Origin: Bowmanella dokdonensis
Lineage (GTDB): Bacteria; Pseudomonadota; Gammaproteobacteria; Enterobacterales; Alteromonadaceae
Assembly: GCF_017254865.1 (NCBI RefSeq)
Contig: NZ_JAFKCV010000003.1
Location: 461,178-499,667 of the forward strand
Direction of reading: 5' to 3'
DNA: 38,490 bases
This document shows, one piece after another, positions 24,994 through 33,939 of the stretch. The notes beneath the pieces are model-generated. The model saw only the letters and a list, made by a program, of their open reading frames with translations. It did no database searches and had not been told where the DNA came from. Position 1 is the stretch's first letter. Each line of letters opens with the position of its first letter. A program made the position numbers and the translations under genes.

Positions 24994-25344
24994 TTGTTCA
25001 ACCCTGTCCTGACCTGTGTGCTGCTGCTGATTTGCAGCAATGTCTTTATGACATTTGCCTGGTATGCCCATCTTAAGGAACTGAATAACAAGCCCTGGGT
25101 AATCGCCGCCCTGATTAGCTGGGGCATTGCGCTGTTCGAGTATCTGCTTCAGGTGCCGGCCAACCGGGCGGGCTATCAGGTGCTGTCTGTGGGGCAACTG
25201 AAGATTATTCAGGAAGTCATCACCCTCAGCCTGTTTGTGCCCTTCGCGGTATTTTATCTCAGGGAACCGCTGAAGCTGGATTATCTGTGGGCCGGACTAT
25301 GCCTGCTCGGTGCAGTATTTTTTATGTTCCGGGATAAGTTCTGA
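24994..25344 (+). CDS. DUF486 family small membrane protein
   Basis: A 116-aa protein with four hydrophobic segments, matching the DUF486 family (DMT-like small membrane proteins). It shows CSNVFMTFAWYAHLK near residues 14-28, YLLQVPANR in the middle and a C-terminal LGAVFFMFRDKF. Its substrate is unknown. The start is TTG 24994, since the conserved N terminus begins there and no ATG precedes it; the upstream site (GAGAG) is weak. It is convergent with the lipoprotein gene (4-bp gap). Confidence 0.87.
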   Translation: MFNPVLTCVLLLICSNVFMTFAWYAHLKELNNKPWVIAALISWGIALFEYLLQVPANRAGYQVLSVGQLKIIQEVITLSLFVPFAVFYLREPLKLDYLWAGLCLLGAVFFMFRDKF

Positions 25345-25348
25345 CAGC

Positions 25349-25810
25349 TCAGAGAAACTTATCTGCTTCAATTTCGTCCACTTTCCAGTCACCGTCCGCC
25401 TTGACCAGATTCACGGTGCGCAGATCTTCATGTTTTTCACCGTGCAGGGTGCCGGTAAAAAACACCGTCACCGTGGCCTTGTCGGAAAACTCTGAGCGCA
25501 TCCGGTTATTGCCGGAATCGATAACCAGTTCCACCTTGTCGTAAGACAGGTTCAATACATGGCGCTGGAAGTTGCGGCTGGTCTGGTAGGAACGAATCAA
25601 CCGGCCCATTTTGGGGGAACTGAAGCGCAGGACCTCTTCGAGGTTACTGTCATGATAGAGATGATCAAAGAACTGAATGGCGGCGTATTCTGGGGTGCCC
25701 GAGTCCATCATGCCGTATTTGCCCACCCCTTCGGATTTCTCCTCCTGTGTGCAACCCACCATCGCAAAGCTTGCGACTAACGTCATTAAAAACAACATTT
25801 TGCGAAACAT
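25349..25810 (-). CDS. Small lipoprotein, NTF2-like fold suspected
   Basis: A 153-aa protein with a type II signal peptide (MTLVASFAMVGC, Cys near residue 20). The mature part begins with a charged linker and then an alpha+beta sequence (AAIQFFDHLYHDSN... ending GDWKVDEIEADKFL) whose pattern of an N-terminal helix followed by strands and a terminal W-K-V-D strand is typical of SnoaL/NTF2-like or DUF4878-like lipoproteins. This is a fold guess from pattern only. GAGG lies 6 bases upstream. The promoter would lie in the 25811-26044 gap. The role is unknown. Confidence 0.78.
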   Translation of the reverse strand: MFRKMLFLMTLVASFAMVGCTQEEKSEGVGKYGMMDSGTPEYAAIQFFDHLYHDSNLEEVLRFSSPKMGRLIRSYQTSRNFQRHVLNLSYDKVELVIDSGNNRMRSEFSDKATVTVFFTGTLHGEKHEDLRTVNLVKADGDWKVDEIEADKFL

Positions 25811-26044
25811 GCGTGCCTCATCTCAAACCATGGTTTGAATCAGAGTCTGCTTGCTACGGGCAAAAAAGTAAAGGTAGGCAAGGGTCAAAAACTGGCCATG
25901 TAACAGTCAGGTATGAAACAGACAACCTATAGGTTTGGGGTGTCACTGCGGCCAGCGCAATAAACCTCGGACTCGGGGTCTTGTTGGTCTTCTCAGGGGG
26001 AAGGGGGGCGGGTCATTGAGGGTGGCAATAAATATACCTGAGTA
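25811..26044. other. Intergenic gap before MITE copy 2
   Basis: No gene seen. It should contain the promoter of the minus-strand lipoprotein gene. The only structure noted is the 12-bp palindrome AACCTATAGGTT at 25924-25935. The G-rich stretch at 25994-26009 has no recognised function. Confidence 0.5.
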
Positions 26045-26357
26045 ATACCAATTGGATTAATCTTTAGTGCAATCAGCGAAAGACAAAATGTTCGATACCA
26101 AGGCGCTCGTATGAAGGTCTAGTGGCGCTAAATCGAATGCGAGCAACACAGGTAGCGGGCATTTTGACTTTGCCCACAGGGAGCGCCATGGATGGCGTGA
26201 AGTAGAACAACGCAGGAGCAGTTGTCGAGAGCGCCCAGGAGGGATTATTTCTGCGTTCCGACTTCTCGACATAGCACCACTATGCCTTCGAAGCCGCGCC
26301 TTGAACTAATCCCTCCTGGGCAGCTCTGATTGCACTAAAGATTAATCCGATTGGTAT
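26045..26357. mobile_element. MITE copy 2, 313 bp, full-length form
   Basis: Same family as 24369-24633, with terminal repeats ATACCAATTGGATTAATC.. and the near-complement at the right end. It retains a 48-bp segment that copy 1 has lost, including the hairpin CGCC-ATGGAT-GGCG at 26184-26197. Arm positions that differ from copy 1 do so in complementary pairs. It sits in the intergenic space downstream of cysK and interrupts no visible gene. Confidence 0.88.
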
Positions 26358-26370
26358 AAGGTGGAAGTGC

Positions 26371-26391
26371 GGCGCAGGGGTAGCCTGCGCC
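26371..26391 (-). terminator. Possible cysK terminator hairpin
   Basis: GGCGCAGG-GGTAG-CCTGCGCC, 20 bases after the cysK stop. The stem is a strong 8 bp but no T run follows on the minus strand, so it may instead stabilise the 3' end. Confidence 0.4.
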
Positions 26392-26410
26392 ATAAGATTT
26401 GCTGACTGGA

Positions 26411-27376
26411 TTACTGCTCTGTCTCGGCTTCGGTAAAGGCGCCGGCAAACAACGGGCTGGACAAATACCGCTCGGCGGAGCTTGGCAGAATAACCACAAT
26501 GGTCTTGTCGGCGTTTTCCGGCTTCTCGGCCAGACGCTTGGCAGCCACCACCGCAGCGCCGGAGGATATTCCCGCCAGAATGCCCTCTTCACGCATCAGG
26601 CGATGGGCCATTTCCATGGCCTCGTCATTGCCGACCAGCTCTACGCTGTCTACCAGTTCCAGATCCAGGTTACCGGGAATAAAGCCGGCGCCTATGCCCT
26701 GGATCTTGTGGGGACCCGGGGTCAGTTCCTGGCCGGCCTTGGCCTGGCTGATGACCGGGGAGTCGGTGGGCTCCACCGCCACGGACTGAATCGCCTTACC
26801 CCGGCTGTTTTTGATATAGCGACTGACGCCGGTAATGGTGCCGCCGGTGCCCACCCCGGCCACGAAGATATCTATCTGGCCGTCAGTGGCTTCCCAGATT
26901 TCCGGACCGGTGGTTTTTTCATGGATTTCCGGGTTAGCCGGATTGTCGAATTGCTGCAGCATCACGTATTTGCCGGGATCCGAATCGACGATTTCCTGGG
27001 CCTTGGCGATGGCGCCTTTCATCCCCTTTGGACCTTCGGTCAGAACCAGGTTGGCGCCCAGGGCCTTAAGCAGCTTACGGCGCTCCAGGCTCATGGTGCT
27101 GGGCATGGTCAGGGTCAGCTTATAGCCGCGGGAGGCCGCCACGAAGGCCAGGGCAATGCCGGTATTGCCGCTGGTGGGCTCCACCAGCTCTTTTTCTTTG
27201 GTCAGCACCCCACGTTTTTCGGCATCCCAGACCATATTGGCGCCGATACGGCATTTTACACTGAAACTGGGGTTGCGGGATTCCATCTTGGCCAGCACTG
27301 TGCCGCCGGTTACCCTGTTCAGGCGCACCAGGGGAGTGTGGCCAATGGATTCGGAGTTGTCTTGATATACTTGCAT
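26411..27376 (-). CDS. cysK: Cysteine synthase A (O-acetylserine sulfhydrylase)
   Basis: A 321-aa protein from ATG 27376, with AAGGAA 6 bases upstream; the frame open to 27439 adds only leader. It is a fold-type II PLP enzyme with the lysine in [11 protein letters not shown] (~residue 42), the substrate loop [13 protein letters not shown], the phosphate-binding [10 protein letters not shown], and [11 protein letters not shown]. It makes cysteine from O-acetylserine and sulfide. The HTPLVRLNR start and overall length match CysK rather than CysM. Unlike the E. coli protein, the tail extends only to [12 protein letters not shown]. It is divergent from the MoxR operon. Confidence 0.94.
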   Translation of the reverse strand: MQVYQDNSESIGHTPLVRLNRVTGGTVLAKMESRNPSFSVKCRIGANMVWDAEKRGVLTKEKELVEPTSGNTGIALAFVAASRGYKLTLTMPSTMSLERRKLLKALGANLVLTEGPKGMKGAIAKAQEIVDSDPGKYVMLQQFDNPANPEIHEKTTGPEIWEATDGQIDIFVAGVGTGGTITGVSRYIKNSRGKAIQSVAVEPTDSPVISQAKAGQELTPGPHKIQGIGAGFIPGNLDLELVDSVELVGNDEAMEMAHRLMREEGILAGISSGAAVVAAKRLAEKPENADKTIVVILPSSAERYLSSPLFAGAFTEAETEQ

Positions 27377-27497
27377 GGTGATTCCTTGCGTTGTGCCGGG
27401 AAAGCTGCGGCTATGCCGGACATAAAGCTTTGACCCCAAAAGGGGAATTGTCCATAGAATAGAGGCAGGACACTAAAAACAAACTGCTTTTTCGCTA

Positions 27498-27503
27498 TAT
27501 GAT
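27498..27503 (+). promoter_or_regulatory. Possible -10 of the MoxR operon
   Basis: TATGAT at 27498-27503, 40 bases before the MoxR start codon; no clear -35. It argues against the alternative in-frame ATG at 27504. Confidence 0.35.
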
Positions 27504-27542
27504 ATGGTCATTCATCACAACGGAATAACAGCAGAGAGTCGT

Positions 27543-28379
27543 ATGTCATTTACCGGAACCCGGGATTATATTGCCAGCAAGGAACTACAACTGGCCGTCA
27601 ATGCCGCCATCACATTGCAGCGACCGTTGCTGGTTAAAGGAGAACCTGGCACGGGCAAGACCATGCTCGCAGAAGAGGTTGCCAAAAGCCTGAGTACTGA
27701 GCTGATTCCCTGGCATATCAAATCCACCACCAAGGCCCAGCAGGGACTGTATGAATATGATGCGGTCTCCCGGTTGCGTGACTCCCAGCTTGGCGATCCC
27801 AAGGTACAGGAGATTGGAAATTACATCGTCAAGGGCAAGTTGTGGCAGGCCTTTACCGCAGACAAACGTCCGGTGCTGCTGATCGACGAGATTGACAAGG
27901 CGGATATCGAGTTTCCCAACGATCTGTTGCTGGAGCTCGACCGGATGGAGTTTTATGTCTACGAAACCCGTGAAGTCATCAAAGCCAGCCAGCGCCCGGT
28001 GGTGATCATTACCTCCAACAATGAAAAAGAACTGCCCGATGCGTTCCTGCGGCGCTGTTTCTTCCACTACATCCGTTTCCCGGACAAAGAAGAGATGGCC
28101 AGTATCGTCAACGTGCATTTCCCTGACCTGAAAAAAGATCTGCTGAATCAGGCTCTGGAGTCCTTCTTCAACCTGCGTGAACTGCCGGGATTGAAGAAAA
28201 AACCTTCCACCTCGGAATTGATTGACTGGCTTAAACTGCTGGTAGCGGAGGATATTCCCGCGGAGGTATTGCGCAATAAGGACGGCAAACAGGCTATCCC
28301 GCCTCTGTACGGGGCCCTGCTGAAAAATGAGCAGGATATTCACCTGTTCGAGAAACTGGCGTTTATGGCGCGTCGCTGA
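27543..28379 (+). CDS. MoxR-family AAA+ ATPase
   Basis: A 278-aa protein with Walker A GEPGTGKT (residues 33-40), Walker B VLLIDEIDKAD (Asp115, Glu116), sensor ITSNNEKELPDAFLRRC and an all-alpha lid. MoxR ATPases act as chaperones that load metal centres or activate client complexes, almost always with a VWA-domain partner encoded next door, as here. The start at 27543 is chosen because the longer frame from 27504 begins at the presumed -10. Its TGA overlaps the next ATG by one base (TGATG), so expression is coupled. Confidence 0.93.
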   Translation: MSFTGTRDYIASKELQLAVNAAITLQRPLLVKGEPGTGKTMLAEEVAKSLSTELIPWHIKSTTKAQQGLYEYDAVSRLRDSQLGDPKVQEIGNYIVKGKLWQAFTADKRPVLLIDEIDKADIEFPNDLLLELDRMEFYVYETREVIKASQRPVVIITSNNEKELPDAFLRRCFFHYIRFPDKEEMASIVNVHFPDLKKDLLNQALESFFNLRELPGLKKKPSTSELIDWLKLLVAEDIPAEVLRNKDGKQAIPPLYGALLKNEQDIHLFEKLAFMARR

Positions 28380-29557
28380 TGTTAATCGAGTTTTTTTTCC
28401 GGTTGCGTGAATACCAGGTGCCGGTGAGCCTGAGGGAACTGCTGGACTTACTGGCCGCCCTGCAACAAGGGCTGGTGTTTGCCGATATGGAAGCCTTCTA
28501 TTATCTTGCCCGCACCATACTGGTCAAGGATGAGTCATGCTACGACAGGTTTGACCGGGCCTTTGCCGATTACTTTGAAGGCGTCGACAGCCTGGATCTG
28601 TTCGGACAGGAGATCCCTGAAGAATGGCTGCGTAAAGAACTGGATCGCTGGTTCAGTGAAGAGGAAAAACAGAAAATAATGGCTATGGGCGGCCTGGAAA
28701 AGCTGATGGAGACCCTGCGCGAACGACTGGCCGAGCAGCAAAGCCGCCACCAGGGGGGTAACAAATGGATAGGCACCGGGGGCACCTCACCCTTTGGCGC
28801 CTATGGCTTTAATCCCGAAGGAGTGCGAATCGGCCAGGACGGCAACCGGCAGTTCAGTGCGGTCAAGGTCTGGGATAAACGTGAGTTTCGTAATTTGTCT
28901 TCGGACGTGGAACTGGGTACCCGCAATATCAAGGAGGCCCTGCGCCAATTGCGGCAGTTTGCCCGCACCGGCGCCAGCGAAGAGCTGGATATGACCGAGA
29001 CGATTCGCGGTACCGCCCGTAATGCAGGGTTGCTGGATCTGCATATGGTCCCCGAGCGGCACAATGCCGTGAAGCTGCTGATGTTTTTCGATGTAGGCGG
29101 CTCCATGGATATGCATGTGCAGGCCTGCGAGGAGCTGTTTTCGGCCGCGCGCAGTGAGTTCAAGCATCTGGAATATTATTATTTTCATAACTGTGTGTAT
29201 GACAAAGTCTGGCAGGATAACCGGCGCCGTCAGGAACAGGCGATTCCCCTTTGGGACGTGATTCACAAATACGGCCGTGATTACAAACTGATTTTTGTCG
29301 GCGACGCCACCATGGGCCCCTATGAAATTACCTATCCGGGGGGCAGTGTCGAGCATTGGAATGAGGAACCGGGGGCGGTTTGGATGCAGAGGCTGTTGGC
29401 GCATTTTGGCCATGCAGTTTGGCTTTGCCCGCAACCCGAGCAATACTGGCATTACACGGCTTCCGTGAGGATCATCCAGCAGTTGATGGAAGGGCGCATC
29501 TATTCCATGACCTTGGACGGTATCGGTGAGGCAATCAGAAAACTCAAGGAAAAATAA
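28379..29557 (+). CDS. VWA-domain protein (CoxE-like)
   Basis: A 392-aa protein. The N-terminal ~200 residues are helical and rich in charged residues; the C-terminal von Willebrand A domain begins at KLLMFFDVGGSM. The metal-site motif is D238-V-G-G-S242 rather than the classical DxSxS, the variant seen in CoxE-like VWA partners of MoxR, so metal binding may be altered. GDATMGPYE supplies a further acidic site. It probably forms the client-facing half of a MoxR-VWA pair. It overlaps the upstream and downstream genes by one base each (TGATG, TAATG). Confidence 0.9.
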   Translation: MLIEFFFRLREYQVPVSLRELLDLLAALQQGLVFADMEAFYYLARTILVKDESCYDRFDRAFADYFEGVDSLDLFGQEIPEEWLRKELDRWFSEEEKQKIMAMGGLEKLMETLRERLAEQQSRHQGGNKWIGTGGTSPFGAYGFNPEGVRIGQDGNRQFSAVKVWDKREFRNLSSDVELGTRNIKEALRQLRQFARTGASEELDMTETIRGTARNAGLLDLHMVPERHNAVKLLMFFDVGGSMDMHVQACEELFSAARSEFKHLEYYYFHNCVYDKVWQDNRRRQEQAIPLWDVIHKYGRDYKLIFVGDATMGPYEITYPGGSVEHWNEEPGAVWMQRLLAHFGHAVWLCPQPEQYWHYTASVRIIQQLMEGRIYSMTLDGIGEAIRKLKEK

Positions 29558-30744
29558 TGGTCGAGCAGCTTAGTTCACAGTCTCAGCCGGTCAGTCACAG
29601 GGAAACCAAAGAGATTGTCACCCCCTATGCCTTCAAAGTGGCCGATGAGCTGCTGGGCACCGCCCTGGGCAGTCCGACCCGTCGCGGCATTGCTTTGCTC
29701 ATCGACCTGCTGAGTATTGCTGTGCTGACCCAGGTCAACACCTGGATCCTGGCTACCCTGGTGACTTGGATGTTCTGGAACGCGGGCCGCCATCTGAACC
29801 AGAGACCGAAGCGACGCTTCAGCCAAATGGTATTGCGCGGCTCTGCCGCCTTTATGCTGTTTGTTCTAGCCTTTGGCTTGTTTGAAGTATTTAAATCAGA
29901 CTCAGAAGACTTGGACGGGATCCCAAAAGGGGTAATTGCCGCCAGTGGAAGTGATGGCATTGAGTTGATGGCGGTGACAGCCAAGCACTTGACCAGTATC
30001 GGCAGTCTAAGCCGTCAGATTGAAACCGGTCAGTGCCAACCGGCATACGATTGCTGGGCGCCAGCCGGTGAAGCGCTGGTGGACGACCTGGCCAAATTGG
30101 ACATCAATAAGGGGCAGGCTAAGGATGTTTTGGGGGAATTTCTGGATGCCACCGATACCACCCTTAACGGCAGCGAACGACGTAGTTTGCGGGCCTTGTT
30201 GAAGCAGCGCTATGAAGCGATGCGGGTGGTCACCCCCACCGACCAGGCCCAGCCTGTATTGCAGGCCGGTATTCCGCTAACCGCAGATGAGGAGCCGACC
30301 CCGGTGGATACAAAGCCACCGCAGTCAGAACGACAGGAGGCAGGGGAGGCAGCCGACGAGCTATCCCCAGACAACTACAGCATTCTGGCCTGGGCAGGCA
30401 GCCTTGCCGATGATCTGGGAATAGGTTTTGGCTGGGCCGCTTTTTATTTTTCTGTCTTTACCGCCTGGTGGCACGGCCAGACCCCGGGCAAAAAACTGTT
30501 GGGCCTGAAGGTGATACGCCTGGACGGACGCACACTGAATCTATGGGAGAGTTTTGGCCGCTACGGGGGCTACGGTGCCGGTCTGGCCACCGGTTTACTG
30601 GGTTTTTTACAGATTTACTGGGATCCGAACCGCCAGGCGATTCAGGACAAGATATCCGAAACCCTGGTCATCTACCTGCGCAAACCCAGGGTGCAGCTCA
30701 GCGTGCAGGAGGTGGCTGAACTGACGGAGCAATCCGAGGGCTGA
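29557..30744 (+). CDS. RDD-family membrane protein with a large internal soluble insert
   Basis: A 395-aa protein. The N-terminal third has the RDD-type opening (SPTRRGIALLIDLLSIAVL) and two to three membrane spans. A ~190-residue soluble, acidic region (about 115-285) follows. Then come further spans with WWHGQTPGKKLLGLKVIRLDGRTL, the conserved core of RDD proteins, and DKISETLVIYLRK near the end. RDD proteins are often small; here the domain is split by the insert. Some RDD proteins act as Na+(Li+,K+)/H+ antiporters, but no activity can be assumed. It is the third gene of the overlapping MoxR operon, so it is a candidate client. Confidence 0.88.
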   Translation: MVEQLSSQSQPVSHRETKEIVTPYAFKVADELLGTALGSPTRRGIALLIDLLSIAVLTQVNTWILATLVTWMFWNAGRHLNQRPKRRFSQMVLRGSAAFMLFVLAFGLFEVFKSDSEDLDGIPKGVIAASGSDGIELMAVTAKHLTSIGSLSRQIETGQCQPAYDCWAPAGEALVDDLAKLDINKGQAKDVLGEFLDATDTTLNGSERRSLRALLKQRYEAMRVVTPTDQAQPVLQAGIPLTADEEPTPVDTKPPQSERQEAGEAADELSPDNYSILAWAGSLADDLGIGFGWAAFYFSVFTAWWHGQTPGKKLLGLKVIRLDGRTLNLWESFGRYGGYGAGLATGLLGFLQIYWDPNRQAIQDKISETLVIYLRKPRVQLSVQEVAELTEQSEG

Positions 30745-30794
30745 TTGCAGCATGGAAAAGGCCTGTCGGACCATCAATCATAAAGGAGATAAGT

Positions 30795-31592
30795 ATGTTT
30801 AAATCCATTACCGCCGCTACGATATTGGCGGCCCTGTCGACTGCAGTCATGGCAGATACCAGCATCGAAGTAAAAGACGAGCAGCAGAAGAAAAGCCAAC
30901 TGCACAAGACCTTTGTTTCAGACGGCAAGGTGGCCGTGCTGGACAGCGCCGGCAGAACCCAGGTGATTGCCGATACCCAAAGCGGCAATATCCTGGTGTT
31001 GTCACATAATGACAAAAGCTACTCTCAATTTGATCAGCAGTCCCTCAAGGAGATGGCCGGTCAGGTGGGCAAGCTAAAAGAAATGGCCGGGGCCATGGCC
31101 TCGACTTATCTGCAGAATCTGAGCCCCGAACAAAAGGCCCAGATGCAGAAAATGATGGGGGATATGTTTCCGGAGCAAAAGCCGGCCCCTGAAATGGAAC
31201 TGGTTGAAACAGACGAGAAAGAAAAGATCAACGGCATTCAGTGCCGTTGGCTGAAGGTCAAGCAGGACGGCCAACTGGTCAACGAAGCCTGTGTGGCGGA
31301 TTTGGCCGACACGCCAATGGATCAGGCCGACTACCAGACCCTGGGCAAACTCATGCAGGAATCGGCGGCGCTGGTGGGCGAGTTTGTCAAAGGCGAAGTT
31401 AATCGTATGGAGCTGGGCCAGACCCTGTGGAGCAAAAAACAGGTACCGCTGATGCTGCGGGAGTACGAGCAGGGACAACCCGTCAGAACCACCCATATCT
31501 CCATGAGTCAGGTGGCGCCGCCTGAGGGGGCATTTTCCCTGCCGGAGGGATATAAGAAAAAGCCTTGTCCTATCTGCAAACAGCCGGAATAG
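30795..31592 (+). CDS. Secreted DUF4412-like protein
   Basis: A 265-aa protein with a signal peptide (MFKSITAATILAALSTAVMA). The mature protein has an N-terminal beta region, a Met/Lys/Gln-rich helical middle (QKAQMQKMMGDMF) and a beta C terminus ending in a cysteine pair (PCPICKQ). The layout resembles DUF4412 periplasmic proteins, which share the outer-membrane carrier LolA-like pattern of strands; this is inferred from pattern, not from a clear motif. AAAGGAG is the ribosome site. It lies 50 bp after the RDD gene and may belong to the same transcript. Confidence 0.8.
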   Translation: MFKSITAATILAALSTAVMADTSIEVKDEQQKKSQLHKTFVSDGKVAVLDSAGRTQVIADTQSGNILVLSHNDKSYSQFDQQSLKEMAGQVGKLKEMAGAMASTYLQNLSPEQKAQMQKMMGDMFPEQKPAPEMELVETDEKEKINGIQCRWLKVKQDGQLVNEACVADLADTPMDQADYQTLGKLMQESAALVGEFVKGEVNRMELGQTLWSKKQVPLMLREYEQGQPVRTTHISMSQVAPPEGAFSLPEGYKKKPCPICKQPE

Positions 31593-31692
31593 GGCAAATG
31601 GCCGTGAGTTTGCGACCAAACAAACCTCGGCCGGGTCCTACCCCTGTTAATATCGGCACAAGTGTACCACTCAACCCAGAATAAGAAGCCCT

Positions 31693-33222
31693 ATGACCAG
31701 AATTAAACCTTTTGTTCACGCCATGGCATTTGGCGCCAGTTTACTGCTGAGCCATCCCCTGCTGGCGGACACCTTTGACCGCAACATCGAAGCAGAGAGC
31801 CAGGTAGTCACCCAGCACAAAACCACCATCAAGGGTGATCGCGTCAGCTACTCGGCCACCACAGGTACGCAGCCGGTATGGAATGAAGAAGGTAGTGCCG
31901 TAGCCACCCTGTTTTACACCTACTATCAGCGTACTGATATCAAGAACCAGAACGAGCGCCCGTTGCTGATTTCCTTTAACGGCGGTCCGGGTTCCGCGTC
32001 CGTGTGGATGCATGTGGCCTATACCGGGCCGCGTATTCTGAGAATCGATGATGAAGGCTATCCGGTTCAACCCTATGGTGTGGAAACCAACCCTTATTCC
32101 GTGCTGGATGTGGCCGATATTGTCTTCGTCAATCCGGTTAATACCGGCTACAGCCGGGTGCTGGAAGACAAAGACGGTAAGCTGCCGTCCAAGGACAAGC
32201 AAAAAGAAATGTTCTTTGGCGTCAATGCCGATATCCAGTATCTGGCTGAATGGATCAATACTTTTGTAACCCGCTACAATCGCTGGCGCTCACCCAAGTA
32301 TCTGATTGGCGAGAGCTACGGCACCACCCGGGTATCGGGTCTGGCCCTGGAGCTGCAAAACGCCCAGTGGATGTATCTCAACGGTGTGGTGCTGGTATCG
32401 CCCACTGACATCGGCATCAAGCGCGAGGGCCCGGTGGAAGCGGCCAACCGCCTGCCGTATTTTGCCGCAACCGCCTGGCACCATAACAAGCTGGCCCCGG
32501 AATTCCAGGCCATGGAGCTGGAAGCCTTCCTGCCTCAGGTGGAGGAGTTTACCCTTAACAAACTGATCCCGGCCCTGGCCAAAGGCGCCTTTATCAGTCA
32601 GGACGAGAAAACGCAGATCATCGCGCAGATGGCGCGCTACTCCGGTTTGAATGAGAAGGTTATCGAGCAGAGCAACCTGGATGTCAGCGAGGCCTTCTTC
32701 TGGAAAGAACTGCTGCGCAACGAAGGCAAGACCCTGGGACGGTTGGACAGCCGCTACCTGGGCATAGATGAAAAGGAAGTCGGCGATCGTCCCGACTACT
32801 GGGCGGAGCTGACCTCCTGGCTGCACTCCTTCACGCCTGCCATCAACTATTACCTGCGTGAAGAGCTCAACTATAAAACGGACGTGAAATACAATATGTT
32901 CGGCCCGGTGCATCCCTGGGATCGCAGCGACGACAAGACAGGCCCCAATCTGCGCCAGGCAATGGCTCAGAACCCCTATCTGAATGTGATGATTCAGTCC
33001 GGCTACTATGACGGCGCCACTAACTATTTCGACGCCAAATACAGCATGTGGCAGCTCGATCCCAGCGGCAAGATGAAAGACCGTTTAAGCTTCAAGGGCT
33101 ATCGCAGCGGCCATATGATGTACCTGCGCCGTGAGGACCTGCAAAAGTCCAATGAGGATCTGCGCCAGTTTATTCTCAACACGCTGCCTGAATCAGGCGA
33201 AGCGGCCCGCTATCCCAGGTAA
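31693..33222 (+). CDS. S10-family serine carboxypeptidase
   Basis: A 509-aa exported protein (signal peptide ~1-25, HPLLA). The S10 motifs are FNGGPGSASVWMH (oxyanion loop), the nucleophile Ser208 in LIGESYGTTR, an Asp in SGYYDGATNYFD and the His in YRSGHMMYLR. The enzyme would remove C-terminal residues from peptides in the periplasm or medium. Bacterial S10 members of ~500 aa are common in Alteromonadales and Xanthomonadales. It is monocistronic. The 9-bp hairpin GGTAAGGGC-AGGGAG-GCCCTTACC (33249-33272) follows, without a T run. Confidence 0.92.
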   Translation: MTRIKPFVHAMAFGASLLLSHPLLADTFDRNIEAESQVVTQHKTTIKGDRVSYSATTGTQPVWNEEGSAVATLFYTYYQRTDIKNQNERPLLISFNGGPGSASVWMHVAYTGPRILRIDDEGYPVQPYGVETNPYSVLDVADIVFVNPVNTGYSRVLEDKDGKLPSKDKQKEMFFGVNADIQYLAEWINTFVTRYNRWRSPKYLIGESYGTTRVSGLALELQNAQWMYLNGVVLVSPTDIGIKREGPVEAANRLPYFAATAWHHNKLAPEFQAMELEAFLPQVEEFTLNKLIPALAKGAFISQDEKTQIIAQMARYSGLNEKVIEQSNLDVSEAFFWKELLRNEGKTLGRLDSRYLGIDEKEVGDRPDYWAELTSWLHSFTPAINYYLREELNYKTDVKYNMFGPVHPWDRSDDKTGPNLRQAMAQNPYLNVMIQSGYYDGATNYFDAKYSMWQLDPSGKMKDRLSFKGYRSGHMMYLRREDLQKSNEDLRQFILNTLPESGEAARYPR

Positions 33223-33248
33223 GCAGGCCTTTGTAAGCGGATAAAATC

Positions 33249-33272
33249 GGTAAGGGCAGGGAGGCCCTTACC
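33249..33272. other. 9-bp perfect hairpin after the carboxypeptidase gene
   Basis: GGTAAGGGC-AGGGAG-GCCCTTACC, 26 bases after the stop. No T run follows, so it is only a possible terminator or 3' stabiliser. Confidence 0.45.
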
Positions 33273-33387
33273 CATGTAAACACCGCTCCCACTGAGCCGG
33301 CCTGGGGCACTGCTGGGTTTGCAATATTTCCGCTATCAGGCCCAGCTGGGTATACTGTGGGCCTTTTCGCTAAGAATGGTTCATTCC

Positions 33388-33873
33388 ATGCTTTTAAACG
33401 ATGTTTTACGCCGCCTGCGCTTCGCTTTAAGTCTAGATAACAGCGCCACTATCCAAATCTTCAAGCTGGTCGATTACGACATGGAGGAAGATTACCTGAT
33501 GAGTATGATGCGCCGGGAGGAAGAGCAGGGCTTTATCCCCTGTCGCGACAAGATACTCGGTTTGTTTCTGGATGGACTGATCATCAAAAAGCGGGGCCGG
33601 CTGGAAGGCGCGCCCCCCCAGCCACTCAAGCCTGGTGAGCGGTTAAGCAATAACGACATATTGCGCAAAATCAAAATTGCCATGAATTATCAGCAGGATG
33701 AAATGCTGACCATATTGCGTACTGCCGGTTTTCCTATCGGCAAGAGTGAGTTAACTGCGCTGTTCCGCAAGCCAGACCATCGCAGTTACCGCCCCTGTGG
33801 GGATCAACTGCTGCGTAACTTTTTGCAGGGGATGGTAAAAACCTATCGCCCCGATGTGCACCAGAAGCAGTAA
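33388..33873 (+). CDS. yehS: DUF1456 family protein (YehS-like)
   Basis: A 161-aa protein from ATG 33388. It contains two copies of the DUF1456 unit, each opening (L/I)NND(V/I)LR...(R/K)(F/I)A(L/M) and ending F(L)xxL: residues ~1-66 and ~87-154. The E. coli YehS start (ML-ND-LR) aligns with this ATG. The frame extends upstream to 33319, across a TATACT hexamer at 33351-33356 that may be the -10. The function of the family is unknown. It is the last ordinary chromosomal gene before the accessory region. Confidence 0.88.
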   Translation: MLLNDVLRRLRFALSLDNSATIQIFKLVDYDMEEDYLMSMMRREEEQGFIPCRDKILGLFLDGLIIKKRGRLEGAPPQPLKPGERLSNNDILRKIKIAMNYQQDEMLTILRTAGFPIGKSELTALFRKPDHRSYRPCGDQLLRNFLQGMVKTYRPDVHQKQ

Positions 33874-33939
33874 TTTATATGGGTGTAAAGGGCGCAGCCC
33901 GAAGGTGGCCCAGCGAAATGCGGAAAATGCCGCAGATAA

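Noticed and set aside
26057-26272. 71-codon ORF inside MITE copy 2
   Set aside because: It is destroyed in copy 1 by the 48-bp deletion and arm changes, has no ribosome site, and follows the palindrome rather than codon constraint.
26399-27433. 344-codon plus-strand ORF
   Set aside because: It is the antisense shadow of cysK.
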